The translations under genes were made by a program, and so were the position numbers. 64,000 nt of DNA from Halichondria panicea (lineage: Eukaryota; Porifera; Demospongiae; Suberitida; Halichondriidae), in assembly GCF_963675165.1 (NCBI RefSeq), contig NC_087389.1, positions 4,634,620 through 4,698,619 on the forward strand, written 5' to 3'. The notes beneath the pieces are model-generated. The model saw only the letters and a program-made list of their open reading frames with translations. It did not search any database and was not told the origin of the DNA. Below, in pieces: positions 50,201 to 61,073 of the stretch (within the stretch, counting starts at the first letter, position 1; each line of letters starts with the position of its first letter).

Positions 50201-52144
50201 AGACACTCCTACATGTACATAAATAATTAAATTACTGGTGAGTGACTTCCAGCACATGGTATGTAGCACACCCACAAGCAATTTAATGCATGAGTACCTT
50301 TACACTTTAATGCATGAGTAACTTTACGCTCTGAGGCATTCCTACCTGAAGAACGTCTGTGTACACATATCCTCGTCCCCCAGGCTTTACTTAAACCAGG
50401 ATTACATTTATTGTACTCCTGTTGAAACTTGTAAGCATGCAATCTTTGAAGGCGACACAAAAAGTTTTCTAATCGTTAGATTCCCCGATTTGTGATTATG
50501 GTAAAAAAGCAGTTATCTTATCCATTTCGATGAAGCTCAACGCACGGGGTGAATGCTCTACTAAGCATCTTGTTTGTCAATTATGTTAGCAGTAGGTACA
50601 CAGTACATGAACTCCTGCAACACTTCCCAGAAACCACACATGGCCTACCAGCTGTGCTACAAACCACAGACCACTGTTTTACTCAACAAACTCACTGACC
50701 AGATTTTGGTAACTGCAGTTCTCCTTTACTGTAAAGCAGTTCACTCTTACATGTACTCTTCATGACTGTCTACCCATTTTGTACTAGCTATGGCCTTGTG
50801 CATGCTGTATTGTTATCAGAATCTGTAATGAACCCCCCCACACACACACGTCACACAGCTCACTATGGTGAGCTATGGCAGCCACTGGAGGACCCAAGGT
50901 TCTTGGTAATAGGTGCATTGTATCTCGGTGTAATTGTTGACTTGATGACCTCAAGAATAGATAGACACATCACTAATAGTAATGTGTACTAATTACCCCA
51001 TGCGTGCATGCACCCACCAGCACAGCACAGCACAGCACCTGCAAGGGCACACTAATTACTCTAATTGGTATGTGTGTGGACACAAAGATTAGCTGTTTGA
51101 TACACAGTCACACTGCTAATAAGACAGTGGTTGAACAATAATAGGTTACTGAAACTTGTAAACAATCTTCGAAGGTGACAAATAATCGTTGCTTTATACA
51201 TTCCCGATTTACGATTACAGTAAAAAGCAGTTATCTTAATATCCATTTGTGCGATGAAGCTCAACGCTGTGTGATGAATCTGAACGCGCACAGGGTGAAT
51301 GCTCTACTGAGCATCTTGTTATCTTGTTTGTTACATGTACATGTAGCAGGAACATGATAACTCTTGCAACACTTCCCAGAAACCACACACGCTGCCTGGT
51401 AGTGCTATAAATCACAGTTTCCTCAAGAACACTAAACAGTTTACTCAACACTGACCAGATTTTGTTTACTGTTAAAAAGTCTACCCATTTTGTACTAGCT
51501 ATGGGCCGCCTTGTGCTGTATTGTTATCAGAATCTGTAATGAACCCCTCCCCCCCACACACACACACGTCACACAGCTCACTCAGTCTAAGATGGACTCC
51601 AGTTCGCAGGTCCTTGATCGCCTCACACCCACCTCTGAGCAAACTAAACCGACAGTCCGACAAAGAAAGAAAATAACCAAAGGCCCCAACCCCCTCTCTG
51701 TTAAAAAGAGCAAGAAGAAGCCAGCTGGTAGTGGTGCTGTTGGCGGTGGTCTGGTTAGCAAGAGTAAGGTCTGTCCTATTGTCGTTACGTAGGTTGTGTG
51801 GTCGTTTTGAGGGTGTAGTTTTGGCAGGCAGTTCAATTCAAATGTATTCATGCCTATGCCTATAGGTGTGCCTCTGAGCTAAACTTTATTAGGAGGTCTT
51901 AATTGTTATTGTCCTGCTCAAGTACACCACGTATTAGGGTACCTAAGCTAGCCTGTTACAGTGTTTAAAGTGTGTTTATGATTCTGTGAAGGTGTGTGTG
52001 TGTGCATGTATTGTTACATGTAATAATTATCTTTGCTTGCAGAAAAAGAGACAAAGAATTCAGCGGAAAAAAGCGTTGGAGATTTTGGCTCAAGTGGTGA
52101 AGTCCACAAATTCACAAGAACTTGTCCGAACTCAGAACAGCTAA
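47230..52144 (+). CDS. UTP23: rRNA-processing protein UTP23
   Basis: Six exons: 47230-47317, 47925-48014, 48219-48362, 49804-49958, 51586-51768, 52043-52144; 762 nt, 253 aa, all phases consistent. It starts MKIKRNKQAKKILTFYKRNF, close to the family N-terminus. A PIN-like domain follows (DGTFSQAAL, TTRCVISEL, NPHHYLVASQDQD, PGVPLMHIIRNT), then the family signature KGPNPLS with a Lys-rich tail. UTP23 is a nucleolar small-subunit processome protein needed for 18S rRNA maturation and snR30/U17 release. The first Cys of the presumed CCHC finger is Phe here (ARRFKLRKCTH). It starts head to head with the nischarin exon 1 relic and ends 442 bp from the convergent SDR1b stop. Confidence 0.93.
48556..49440 (+). 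repeat. Three copies of a repeat of about 130 bp in UTP23 intron 3
   Basis: Copies at 48,556-48,690, 48,709-48,830 and 49,302-49,440 share CACTGCGTTTACAGCATGG, TAGTGGCAG and TTCGTTGTCxAATAAAA. Between the last two are paired GGAACAGGGTCACTAA units (48,897-48,962). Confidence 0.75.
50176..50235. repeat. Perfect 27-bp hairpin in UTP23 intron 4
   Basis: Arms 50176-50202 and 50209-50235 are exact reverse complements (GTAATTTAATTATTTATGTA...CATGTAG), with a 6-nt loop ACACTC. Confidence 0.9.
50390..51590 (+). repeat. Internal duplication in UTP23 intron 4
   Basis: Sequence 50,390-50,870 recurs at 51,145-51,590, with shared strings such as AAGCAGTTATCTTA, GGTGAATGCTCTACT and ATCAGAATCTGTAATGAACC. 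The second unit carries the exon 5 acceptor; the first carries a matching CACACAGCTCACT relic. Confidence 0.75.
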
Positions 52145-52586
52145 TAAACAACATCTGTTGCCCTAATCCCTTGACCATGATTGCACTGTTTCGCTATTAT
52201 TCCTGTGGTTCTAAGCTAGTGATATCTTTTGGCTTTGGGCCTGATAAGCTAATCTCTTAATTGACCACCATTGTTAATCATTATACCACTTTATGCATTC
52301 TTGGGTTAATTGTGATCACGTACACTGTATTAATCAAGAATTCATGCACTACTGTGGACATGCAGTCAGTGAAGTTGTGTAAACTGGATATAATAATTAT
52401 TATAGAACACACATAAAACATTGCATAAAAATAATGATAAATATAACTGGGTACACAGATACAATACAACATGCATAAAATAATATAAATTGCATATACA
52501 TGCATAGCTGTATACACACACACGATAATACGATAGCTACACTATAATTATTATAATAAAATAACCATCATGTGATGAAACCACAA

Positions 52587-53896
52587 TCAATATTCATGTA
52601 TTGCTTTCTCCATGATTTCCCTCCACGAGGTTTCATCCACCCACCCCAACTCCTTATTTGCCAGATCTGGGAGAGCATTGAAGTCCCTCATAAATTCAAT
52701 GTGCATTGTACACACGGGAAGGATAGCCAGTCCTGTAACTACATACAACCAGCGATTTAAGCGAGTGATTGGAAACAGCAGAGATAAAGGAATACCAAAT
52801 GGTCTGGGAATTCCACGTATTTTGGAAACGTGCTCCATTAGCTCTTTTAGTGTACATTTTTCTCTCATAGTGATCATGTACACCTTGCCACTAATTGTAT
52901 TAATCTTGACGTGTCCATTCTTGTGTGTTCCACTTGTCACGCCATTTTCATGGGTTCTTTGTACGCCTCCTCCTTTCTTCTGCTCGTTGTTCAGCTTCTT
53001 CTCTGCCAAAACATGTGCTTCTACAGCAGAGTCGATATGGACGTAGTCAATCTTGAAGTTCCCGTCTCCAGCATATATCACAATCGGCTTGCAAAAAAAC
53101 TCCGAAACTGGATTGCTTTTACCACCCAGTAGCCCTGCCAGCCTAAGAGCAATAGTGTTGAGTTGACCACTACCGTCAGCTTCACGAACCATTAACTCAG
53201 CCTTGCCTTTCGACTCAACGTATGCGTTTAGTGGAATCTCTGGGAAGGGGTCCGACTCTTGTATCAGGTCATCTGGTTTGTCCGGGAACTTGCTCATAGT
53301 TACAGAAGTTGAACTTGTATAAATTAGTCTTTTTACTCCTTGTGCTTTGCAGGCGTTTACAACATTTCTTGTGCCGTCTATGTTAACTCTTCGCATTTGG
53401 TTATCTGAAAATTTCACAGATGGTTGCAGACTAGCTGTCAAAAACACCGAATCCATTCCTTCCAGGGCCTTCAAAACATCCTTTTCGTTTGTGATATCCG
53501 TCTGTATATAGCTAGCCACACCTTGCAAGCGGCTGCTTTCAGATGGGATATACAAATCCAACGAGTGTATTGTGTAGGATCCATCTTTAACTAAGCTCTG
53601 AACCAATTTCTTTCCAAGTAGACCTTGCCCGCCGATCACTAGAGCATTGTTTTCCCCTCCCTTCTCCTGCATATAATGAGCATCACACTATTAAAACATT
53701 AGTATCATACTACAAGCATGACGTATACGCATGTACTATATAATACTATAAGGTATCTTACATTTAATTTCTGCAGTTTTGATAATTGAAGCCTCTTGAA
53801 TGGAATTGTTCTCTTTACCCTCAGCAAGACAGAGAGAATCCTTGCAGAGATGAGAATTGCTACCACAGCTGTAGCATAGTAGAACAGATACGCCAT
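52587..53896 (-). CDS. Membrane-anchored extended SDR, 3beta-HSD type (SDR1b)
   Basis: Exons 53896-53762 and 53666-52587, 404 aa, with the same structure as SDR1a. It has GGQGLLG, YTSSTSV and YVESK, so the catalytic residues are present. Differences from SDR1a include FSDNQ for FSNNQ, PVSEFFCKPIVIYAGDG for QVSKSFCKPIVAYVGDG and MHIEFMRDF for MQVEFMRAF, clustered around the substrate-side region. The two copies therefore arose recently and may differ in substrate preference. It is convergent with UTP23. Confidence 0.86.
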
Positions 53897-53939
53897 GGCT
53901 GATTGAACTAAACAGTATGTTTGTTTGTTTGTTCACAAC

Positions 53940-54199
53940 TCATTGAGTTTCACAGAAACCGGGCGACGCCCCTTTGGTTAACCTCGATTGCAGGCTCATA
54001 ATTGCCACGGGTGGTATTCTTAATCTCACAAGTATTCAATCACAAAGTTTTAACATCAAAATAGGGGGATTTAATACATGTACTCACTAAACTCGCTAAT
54101 TAACATCACATCTCAAATTTTAACGTCAGATCAACATCCGAAATCCAAAACTACTACATAATCGAATTGTTTCTTTGATTCTTTTTTGACTTCCGAAAT
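53940..54199. other. Spacer SDR1b-SDR2
   Basis: Matches the SDR1a-SDR2 remnant spacer (ATTCTTAATCTCACAAGTATT, CATCAAAATAGGG), minus the foldback. Confidence 0.7.
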
Positions 54200-55376
54200 C
54201 TAATTGTTTTTCTTTGATTCTTTGCCTTCTTGGATAAGCTCTCTAATCACTTCCTTTGAGCTTCTCGGGTCCTCCCAGCCAATTTCTTTCCTTCCCAGAG
54301 CACCAGTAAACGTCTGAGTCTGGGTGTAAAAGAAAAGGATATCGGGACGCAAACCACGAGCAACAAGAATTTTGCCAGTTATTTTGTAGAAGATGACATT
54401 GGCATACGCCGTAACGGTCATTATCCACAACGGCGTGGAAGTAGCTTTTACTCCGAGTTCTTCTGCAATCAATTCCGATTTTTCCTTATGTGTGAAGGTA
54501 TCTTCTCGAGTCAAGATGTAAACTTTTCCAGCCAGCTTGCATGATTCACCTTCAGCCTTCAACTTCTTTTCGGCAAGAATGTGAATTTGGGCAGTGGTTC
54601 GCATGGTTATGAATTGCATTTTCTTAGAGCCATCGCCATAATATTGACTCTCACCCATAACCCGTTTAGCATCGTAGATATGATGGGGACGAAGAGAGCA
54701 AGTAATAAAACCATCTCCATTTGCACCAAAGAACACACCTTTCGCCCATTGCTTTCGTAGTCCCGTAGTCATCTCGATTTTGTTCTGGATACGGTGTGGA
54801 TTCGTCCAACATCTCCACAACTTGAGAAGGGTCACTGCTAATCATTGTAGCAATACTGCTCGTGTAGATTAGCCTCTTCACTCCAACTTCTTTAGAAGCT
54901 GCTACGACGTTCTTTGTTCCAGTGACATTCACATCGAAAAAGTTTTGATAAGTGAAACCGATGAACGAGGGCACAAGACCGGCATTGTGGAAAACAACTT
55001 CAGCGTCCTTCAGTGCTGATCTCAAACTGTCCATATCGAAGATATCGGCCTGAATGTATGAGTACACATCGTCATTTCGATCTTTTTCAGCTGGAATATA
55101 CAGGTCGAGGGAGTAGATTAGATAGTTCCCATCTTCTATGAGGCAGCGAACAATCTGTTTGCCAAGAGTTCCACTTCCTCCAGTAACGACAGCTTTGATC
55201 TTGCCTTCAGATTTTAATTCTTGGGCTTTTTTCGATTCCACAGTTTGGTAGCTAATTGGTTTCCTTTCCTTGGTCTTTCTCATCCTGTAAATGGCGTAGA
55301 TGGTTGCAAAGAGTACAGCAACAATGAGGATGTTGGAGAGGCTGCAGCACCCTTCGATATCAAATGGAAAGCCCAT
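54200..55376 (-). pseudogene. Extended SDR (SDR2) with a single-base frameshift
   Basis: The frame 55376-54666 encodes an N-terminal anchor (NILIVAVLFATIYAIY), GGSGTLG, YTSS and YGTTK. A second frame continues to 54200 and ends in GRKEIGWEDPRSSKEV. The switch lies near 54,728-54,735: one extra T in the run after GAAAGGTGTGTTC moves the reading away from the GANGDG segment conserved with SDR3. It is either a recent pseudogene or an assembly/sequencing error. Without the insertion the protein would be about 390 aa. It follows SDR1b on the same strand. Confidence 0.82.
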
Positions 55377-55773
55377 ATTTTTGTGCCTCTCTCAATTTTT
55401 TTATATGTTGTAGATGGCTTGGCTTGTAGATGCTTGCACTAGCTGGATTATTGCAGAGACTCAGAAGAGAAGAGGTGATACGCACACAGCTACAGCGCAG
55501 TGGAAACAGCCCTTGTGGAACGTGCTCTCTTCGATTTGACCAGGGAACCTTGTGTGATTGTGGTGACACGTAGATCTACTTCAGTAGCTATGTAAACACA
55601 CCGCACCCTGATTTGTTTATAAACTATAGACTATAGACATGTGTATACAGTACAATGTAACTGGTTCATCCAGTAAAACTGCGCATGCGCCAATAAGTGG
55701 CCAGATCACATAGTCTACATTGTAAAATTTTCTTTATAGAGCTTACTTAGCAATGTAAATTCACAGTCATAGA

Positions 55774-57006
55774 CTAATTGTCTTTTTTTGATGCTTTAAT
55801 GAGCTCTCTAACCACATCCTTCCAGCTTCTCGGGTCCTCCCAGCCAATTTCCTTCCTTCCCAGAGCACTTGAATACGTGTGAGACTTGGTCATGAGGTCA
55901 AACATATCGATTCTAAGCATTGGGCTGATAGGGGCTTTTCCAATCACTCTGTACACATACTCATTGAAGTAGACCATAAGCTTCAAGACCCATATTGGAA
56001 TGGAACCACCAACTTCTCCATCTTTCTCAGATGCTACAAATTCGGCAAACTCTCGGTGTGTAAATGAATCTTCGAATCCAACAATGTAAACCTTTCCAGC
56101 AATTTTAGAGGCCAAACCTTCCGCTTGTAACTTTTTCTCGACAAGAAGGTGAATTCTAGCTGCAGTGTCGTTTGGAATAAGCATTTGTTTGTAAAGTCCA
56201 TCACCAAAATACAATAACCCAAAACCTTTGATTGATTTACTGTCAGCAATAAAACAAGGTCGCAAGGCACAGGTTAGAATTCCATCCACGCCATTTGTTC
56301 CAAGTACATTTTTTTCGGCAACTATTTTAGCACTTCCGTAACTCTCCCTAGGTTCTTCCGGATAGGGGGTGGTCTCGTCCAAGTTGTCAACAGTTTGATT
56401 TTTTCGCAACATGGCGTTCACACTACTTGTGTAGATTAGTCTCTTCACTCGAAGTTCCTTACAAACCGATACAATGTTATCTGTTCCAGTGGCAATGACG
56501 TCATAGAAGTCCTGTTTGGTATAGCCGACAAAAGTTGGAATTATGCTTGCAGTGTGGAAAACGACTTCAGCGTCCTTCAGAGCTATTCTCAAACTGTCTT
56601 TATCAAGGATATCGGCTTGAATGTACGAGAACACATCGTCATTTCGAACTTCTTCATCGGGAATGAACAGGTCGAGCGAGTAGATTAGATAGTTTCCATC
56701 TTCTATGAGGCAGCGAACAATCTGTTTGCCAAGACTTCCACTTCCTCCAGTAACAACAGCTTTGATCTTGCCCTCCGATTTCATTGCTTCTGCTTGTTTC
56801 GATTCCACAGTTCGGTAGCTAACTTCTCTTTTTCCTTTGGTCTTTCTTTGTCTGTACATGATGTACATGACTGCAAAGAGCACAGCAAAGAGGAGGATGT
56901 TGGAGAAGCTGCTCAGGGCCCAGCTCCAGGGACGGTAGAGCGGCTCAAACGGATACTCAGTAGTACTCTCTTGACGAGGATTTTTTTTACCCATAGGGCA
57001 AACCAT
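55774..57006 (-). CDS. Membrane-anchored extended SDR (SDR3)
   Basis: Intact single-exon frame of 410 aa. The N-terminus is followed by a hydrophobic helix (SNILLFAVLFAVMYIMY) and a basic flank, suggesting ER or other membrane anchoring with a cytosolic catalytic domain. Motifs: GGSGSLG cofactor loop, IYTSSVNA, and YGSAK as the catalytic Tyr/Lys. The C-terminal region has a hydrophobic segment (IPIWVLKLMVYF) and the family-like end GRKEIGWEDPRSWKDV. It is most similar to SDR2 and more distant from SDR1. Family: 3beta-HSD/NSDHL-type extended SDR; substrate unknown. Confidence 0.86.
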   Translation of the reverse strand: MVCPMGKKNPRQESTTEYPFEPLYRPWSWALSSFSNILLFAVLFAVMYIMYRQRKTKGKREVSYRTVESKQAEAMKSEGKIKAVVTGGSGSLGKQIVRCLIEDGNYLIYSLDLFIPDEEVRNDDVFSYIQADILDKDSLRIALKDAEVVFHTASIIPTFVGYTKQDFYDVIATGTDNIVSVCKELRVKRLIYTSSVNAMLRKNQTVDNLDETTPYPEEPRESYGSAKIVAEKNVLGTNGVDGILTCALRPCFIADSKSIKGFGLLYFGDGLYKQMLIPNDTAARIHLLVEKKLQAEGLASKIAGKVYIVGFEDSFTHREFAEFVASEKDGEVGGSIPIWVLKLMVYFNEYVYRVIGKAPISPMLRIDMFDLMTKSHTYSSALGRKEIGWEDPRSWKDVVRELIKASKKDN

Positions 57007-57744
57007 CTTGTTTGATTTGTCTTATCTTCTTTTACTTAATCTCAAAACTTTCAGAAACGTCGATATTCAGAAGAGGTCAAAGTTGTGCACAGGAAGCTCA
57101 GCCCTTGTAACTTGAAGCCACGCCCATATTTTTCTAGAGGCGTTGCCCATAAATTACTAGTATAAATTATATAGTATCTATGCGTTGCCTTTCTAATGAC
57201 AATGTCATGGCCCCTTATTTGCCGCACAAGATGTACAATCATAGATAGTAGTCCATAGACACTATCTATGGTAGTACAATCGACGGCCGGCTTGCGAGTG
57301 TATCTAGATCTACGTATATAAAATCTCTGTCAAAAAAAGAAATTGCCAAAGACAAAGTACTAGATCTATGGAGATGGGCTTCTCTTCCTGGATTGAACAA
57401 GAGTAGATCATCTTCTGGATTTTTACTGCTTCTCTCGAGCTCTTGTGCACACAACTAAACTGCTGACTAGTCTAGACACAAAAATCTGCGCCAACTCAAC
57501 ACATTTTTAGAGCGTTCAATGGTATTATTTTTTGCACGTGATCTCAACACAACTTCCTGCATACAAGATAAATTGTAAGTCAAAGTATAAGGATATCTCT
57601 GGTCTGATACAGTGAAGTGAGATCTGTTTATTACATATACTACCTTTCCAAGCACCAAGCCCGTCATTTAGATACATTTATGATTGCCTGCCTATACGAT
57701 TATAGTAAAAATACAGGTGCATGGACATTGGACTATAATTATTA
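57007..57744. other. Intergenic, no gene recognised
   Basis: AT-rich. Contains TAGTATCTATG-type motifs also found near 45,740-45,785. Confidence 0.5.
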
Positions 57745-57746
57745 TA

Positions 57747-58045
57747 CAGTAGAACCTCGATTATCCGGACACCTTGGTTCCAGAAGCAGACCGGATAAGT
57801 GAATATGCCGGATAATCGAATATATAAACCACGCCTTGATCCAACCACTTTATTGATAAACAGCAGTGCAGCATGGTTGTCTGCGCATGCGCAGAAGATA
57901 AGCAGGCATGTCTCCATGGTAACAGCTGCAACGCGCATGCGCATTTGGGGGAAACGCCCATTTTCTGATCTGATAAAAAGAAAACTCCCAAGCCGGATAA
58001 TTGAGGTTCCGGATAATGGAGGGCCGGATAATCGAGGTTCTACTG
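57747..58045. mobile_element. Pogo/Tigger-type MITE
   Basis: It begins CAGTAGAACCTCGATTATCC and ends with its reverse complement, GGATAATCGAGGTTCTACTG, flanked by TA on both sides (57745-57746, 58046-58047). This is the typical terminal sequence and target site of pogo/Tigger elements. It is 299 bp and non-coding. Confidence 0.88.
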
Positions 58046-58922
58046 TACTAATTAGGCCTATAAAATATCTTCAGAAACTTGAATTGTACTCTGATATCCA
58101 AGTCTTCTGGGTCAGCTGCTGAGAGTGTAACTGACAGCCTCTTGTCTATGATTATAGGCAGAGTGAAACACAGAAGTCAAGGTGAGTATCTTCAAAAGAC
58201 ATTCAATTTATCACGCGAGTACAGTACCTGTAAAAAAGGGCAGTATAGATATAGAAGTATACTAGCACTACATATAATTTTTTATTGTAAAAGTCGTTTT
58301 GTTTACTGAAGCTTAGTGTATCAAGAAGAGTATGCGACTCCCACGCACATTCCATTCTACATATCGGACTGAATCGTCACTAACACTTGTAGAGTCAGTG
58401 ATCAATAATCGGAGCGATCAATTATCATCAACTTTTTCTCGTGCAAGAGTGACTTACAACAAACACTGGTGCTATACAGAGGTGGACCTGGGTCTAAGCA
58501 GCAGGGATCCCAAAGAAGGCCGCTCAGATTCCTTTACCTCGAAAATAGCATACGCTAGATTGCAAAAACTGGTAATATCAATAGTCACACGATAACGATC
58601 TATCTTCGATTAGCTGCTATAACTTGGCACTCAGTCAGAAACAAAGAATATTCCCTTGCACAAAGATAGAGTAGATACTAAGCTAGCCCTGCACAAAAAC
58701 TGTTCTCCTAGTTTTCAACTTGCTTGCTATTAGAAGCTTTTAAGGTCAACCAGAGTTCATATCATTTTTCGTTCACGCATGCGCACTAAGAAATAAACAC
58801 TCTTTTGTAAATCACTTTTATGGAAATCAGTAAACAGGGGTGAAGCTCCAGCTTAACAGCAAGTCAACAATTCAGCAAATGAACAATTCATGACAACAGT
58901 TTTATCATTACAAAAATACGTT

Positions 58923-59950
58923 TTAAAGTTTGCAGTTTACACATAAAAATGATATTGATGCAGCTGATTTTGATGATACCTTCACACAAATACAATGGTA
59001 CCATTTGGAACATGTATCACAGCTGATCCACTTTTGGGCATTCAAATGGGAACACTTGGCTTGCTCGCAAGGAGAAGCTGCACGGTGGAATGTAATAGTT
59101 ACATACTTTACTCTTTAGAATCATTACCTTTAGTACCACTTAAAGTATGTACACCACTTCGTGCACCCTTGCTCCTAGTTGTGGGAAGTTTCGTGACAGC
59201 ATCAGCTTGCTGACCCTCTATAAAATAGGCAATGCATTCAGTGAAGCACCCTCAAAAAAGAATTACAAATTACCTTTAGTATCACTTGAAGTATGTACAC
59301 CACTTCGTGCACCCTTGCTCCTAGTTGTGGGAAGTTTCGTGGCAGCATCAGCTTGCTGACCCTCTATAAAATAGGCAATTAATGCATTCAGTGAAGCACC
59401 CTCAATAGAATTACAAATTACCTTTAGTACCTCGTGCCTTAATCATAGGGGCAGGATTTTTCAGAGACAATTCAGGATGTCGCCTAGAAAAGGATGTCCA
59501 CCATCCATCAGTCACAGTGCGTGCTACGTCTTTGTAATCTAATAGTCGTTGCACAATAGACATTACTTGCTTCCTAGTTTTTGGATATCCTATTTTTGCA
59601 CAACGAAGCAAAAATGCTTGAAGTTCTTTCTCCTCAACATCACTTAAATATTTTGCTGGCCCACTCTTCGTTCCTGGCTTCACTCTATTGTATACTCTGT
59701 CTCCGAGTGTAGATTTAGGCACATTATACTCTGCTGCTGCCTGAGCAAGTGGAATACCTTTCTCTACAGCTCCAAGGGCGCTTCTCATACTCTCTTCGGT
59801 CCAAAGTTTGTATTTTCCATATCTTGCTTGTGGTGTGACTTTCGGAGGCGTATGAAAATGTCTATTGTGAGATGCACGAAAAATTCTTAGGCGTAGGGGT
59901 TCATCAGTTGATAGGACTTCCATCCAGTCTACATTAAAGGAAAAGAACAA
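58923..59950 (-). CDS. Transposase-derived HTH_psq/CENP-B HTH protein with C-terminal PHD finger, DDE domain absent
   Basis: Inferred exons: about 59950-59422, 59363-59274, 59217-59128, 59077-58923, all joined in phase 1. Exon 1 carries a pipsqueak-type HTH (KYKLWTEESMRSALGAVEKG, PLAQAAAEYNVPKSTLGDRV) and a Tc5/CENP-B-type HTH (LSDVEEKELQAFLLRCAKIG, GWWTSFSRRHPELSLKNPAP). Two near-identical 30-codon exons (EGQQADA..KLPTTRSKGARSG) follow. The last exon gives a PHD-like finger: CEQAKC, WISCDTCSKWYHCICV, FLCVNC, then stop. The region where pogo/Tigger transposases carry the DDE nuclease is absent. A TAG just before the exon 1 Trp-Met-Glu could be an acceptor, so a 5' exon may exist. It could be a non-autonomous transposon gene, an internal-deletion product or a domesticated DNA-binding/chromatin-reader protein. 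Confidence 0.68.
59128..59363 (-). repeat. Tandemly duplicated 90-nt exon
   Basis: Exons 59363-59274 and 59217-59128 are each 90 nt. They share TATAG acceptors and AAAG|GTAAT donors and nearly identical coding (one A/V, one S/L and one D/G change). The flanking intron pieces are duplicated too, in a direct repeat of about 146-150 bp. Confidence 0.8.
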
Positions 59951-59998
59951 TAGCTAATTAGTTTTGTAGCGTCAATGTGACTTTGGGGGATTGTAAAG

Positions 59999-60218
59999 GC
60001 CTGTGTTAGTTGAAAACGTGTTTCTGGTCAGCCACCCGCGTACTCATTTTAGGCCCGCCATTAATGACCATTATTGCCGATGTCAGCTATTATTTAATGA
60101 TGTCATTAACAAACTCCACCCAGAAGGAAGCAAGCAATGGAATAATGGGTAATGACTGCCACCCGCATGCTATTTTGAAAAGTCTTTGACCAGAAACATG
60201 TTTGCAACTAACATAGGC
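59999..60218. mobile_element. Short inverted-repeat MITE nested in the HTH-PHD element
   Basis: The left end GCCTGTGTTAGTTG...GTTTCTGGTCA is mirrored at the right end TGACCAGAAACATG...CAACTAACATAGGC. It is about 220 bp with no ORF. Confidence 0.65.
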
Positions 60219-61073
60219 GCAGCCTAACTTAGTTCCCAGTCAATGTGAGCACCTTAGGGAATTGTAGTTTAACTTAACTTTAACTTAGTTCACACCCATT
60301 TTCTCTACTGCATGCTAGGCCTCCAATTTTATAATGAGAGACTCAGAGTAGGGCCTAGGGGGGATGGGTGGTAAGCCTTAATGTTTAATGTCACAATGAC
60401 ACTATAGATCTACTAGCTAGGACTCTGCTTGTGGTCACTGTTTTCCAAAAACACTCTAGAGAAGTTTATCACTTACCACACTGTTCAGTGATAGATCTGT
60501 GTCAAATACCAGAGATTCTGCTAGGAACTGGACATGGAATGGATTTCTTTATGCCACGAGGCTAGACCAATCTACTACGCATGCGCAACGAAAAATGATA
60601 TGCACTCTGGTTGACCTTAAAAGCTTCTAATAGCAAGCAAGTTGAAAACTAGGAGAACAGTTTTTGTGCAGGGCTAGCTTAGTATCTACTCTATCTTTGT
60701 GCAAGTGAATATTCTTTGTTTCTGACTGAGTGCCAAGTTATAGCAGCTAATCGAAGATAGATCGTTATCGTGTGACTATTGATATTACCAGTTTTTGCAA
60801 TCTAGCGTATGCTATTTTCGAGGTAAAGGAATCTGAGCGGCCTTCTTTGGGATCCTTGCTGCTTAGACCCAGGTCCACCTCTGTATAGCACCAGTGTTTG
60901 TTGTAAGTCACTCTTGCACGAGAAAAAGTTGATGATAATTAATTGCTCCGATTATTGATCGCTTACTCTAGTTGTGTAAACCATAGCAGACCATATGCGT
61001 GTATGCTGATATCTAATTAATACGCACCCACTTAAGATGCGGTCTGATAGTGACGTGGTATGACATACTCCTA

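Larger units (their letters stand above)
58400..60960. mobile_element. Element with inverted arms of about 385 bp around the HTH-PHD gene
   Basis: Sequence 58,400-58,790 reappears as its reverse complement at 60,580-60,960 with few differences. Examples are GATCAATAATCGG against CCGATTATTGATC, and the AACTTGCTTGCTATTAGAAGC block. Weaker similarity continues about 20 bp outward. The HTH-PHD gene and a nested MITE lie between the arms. No clear target duplication was found. Confidence 0.7.
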
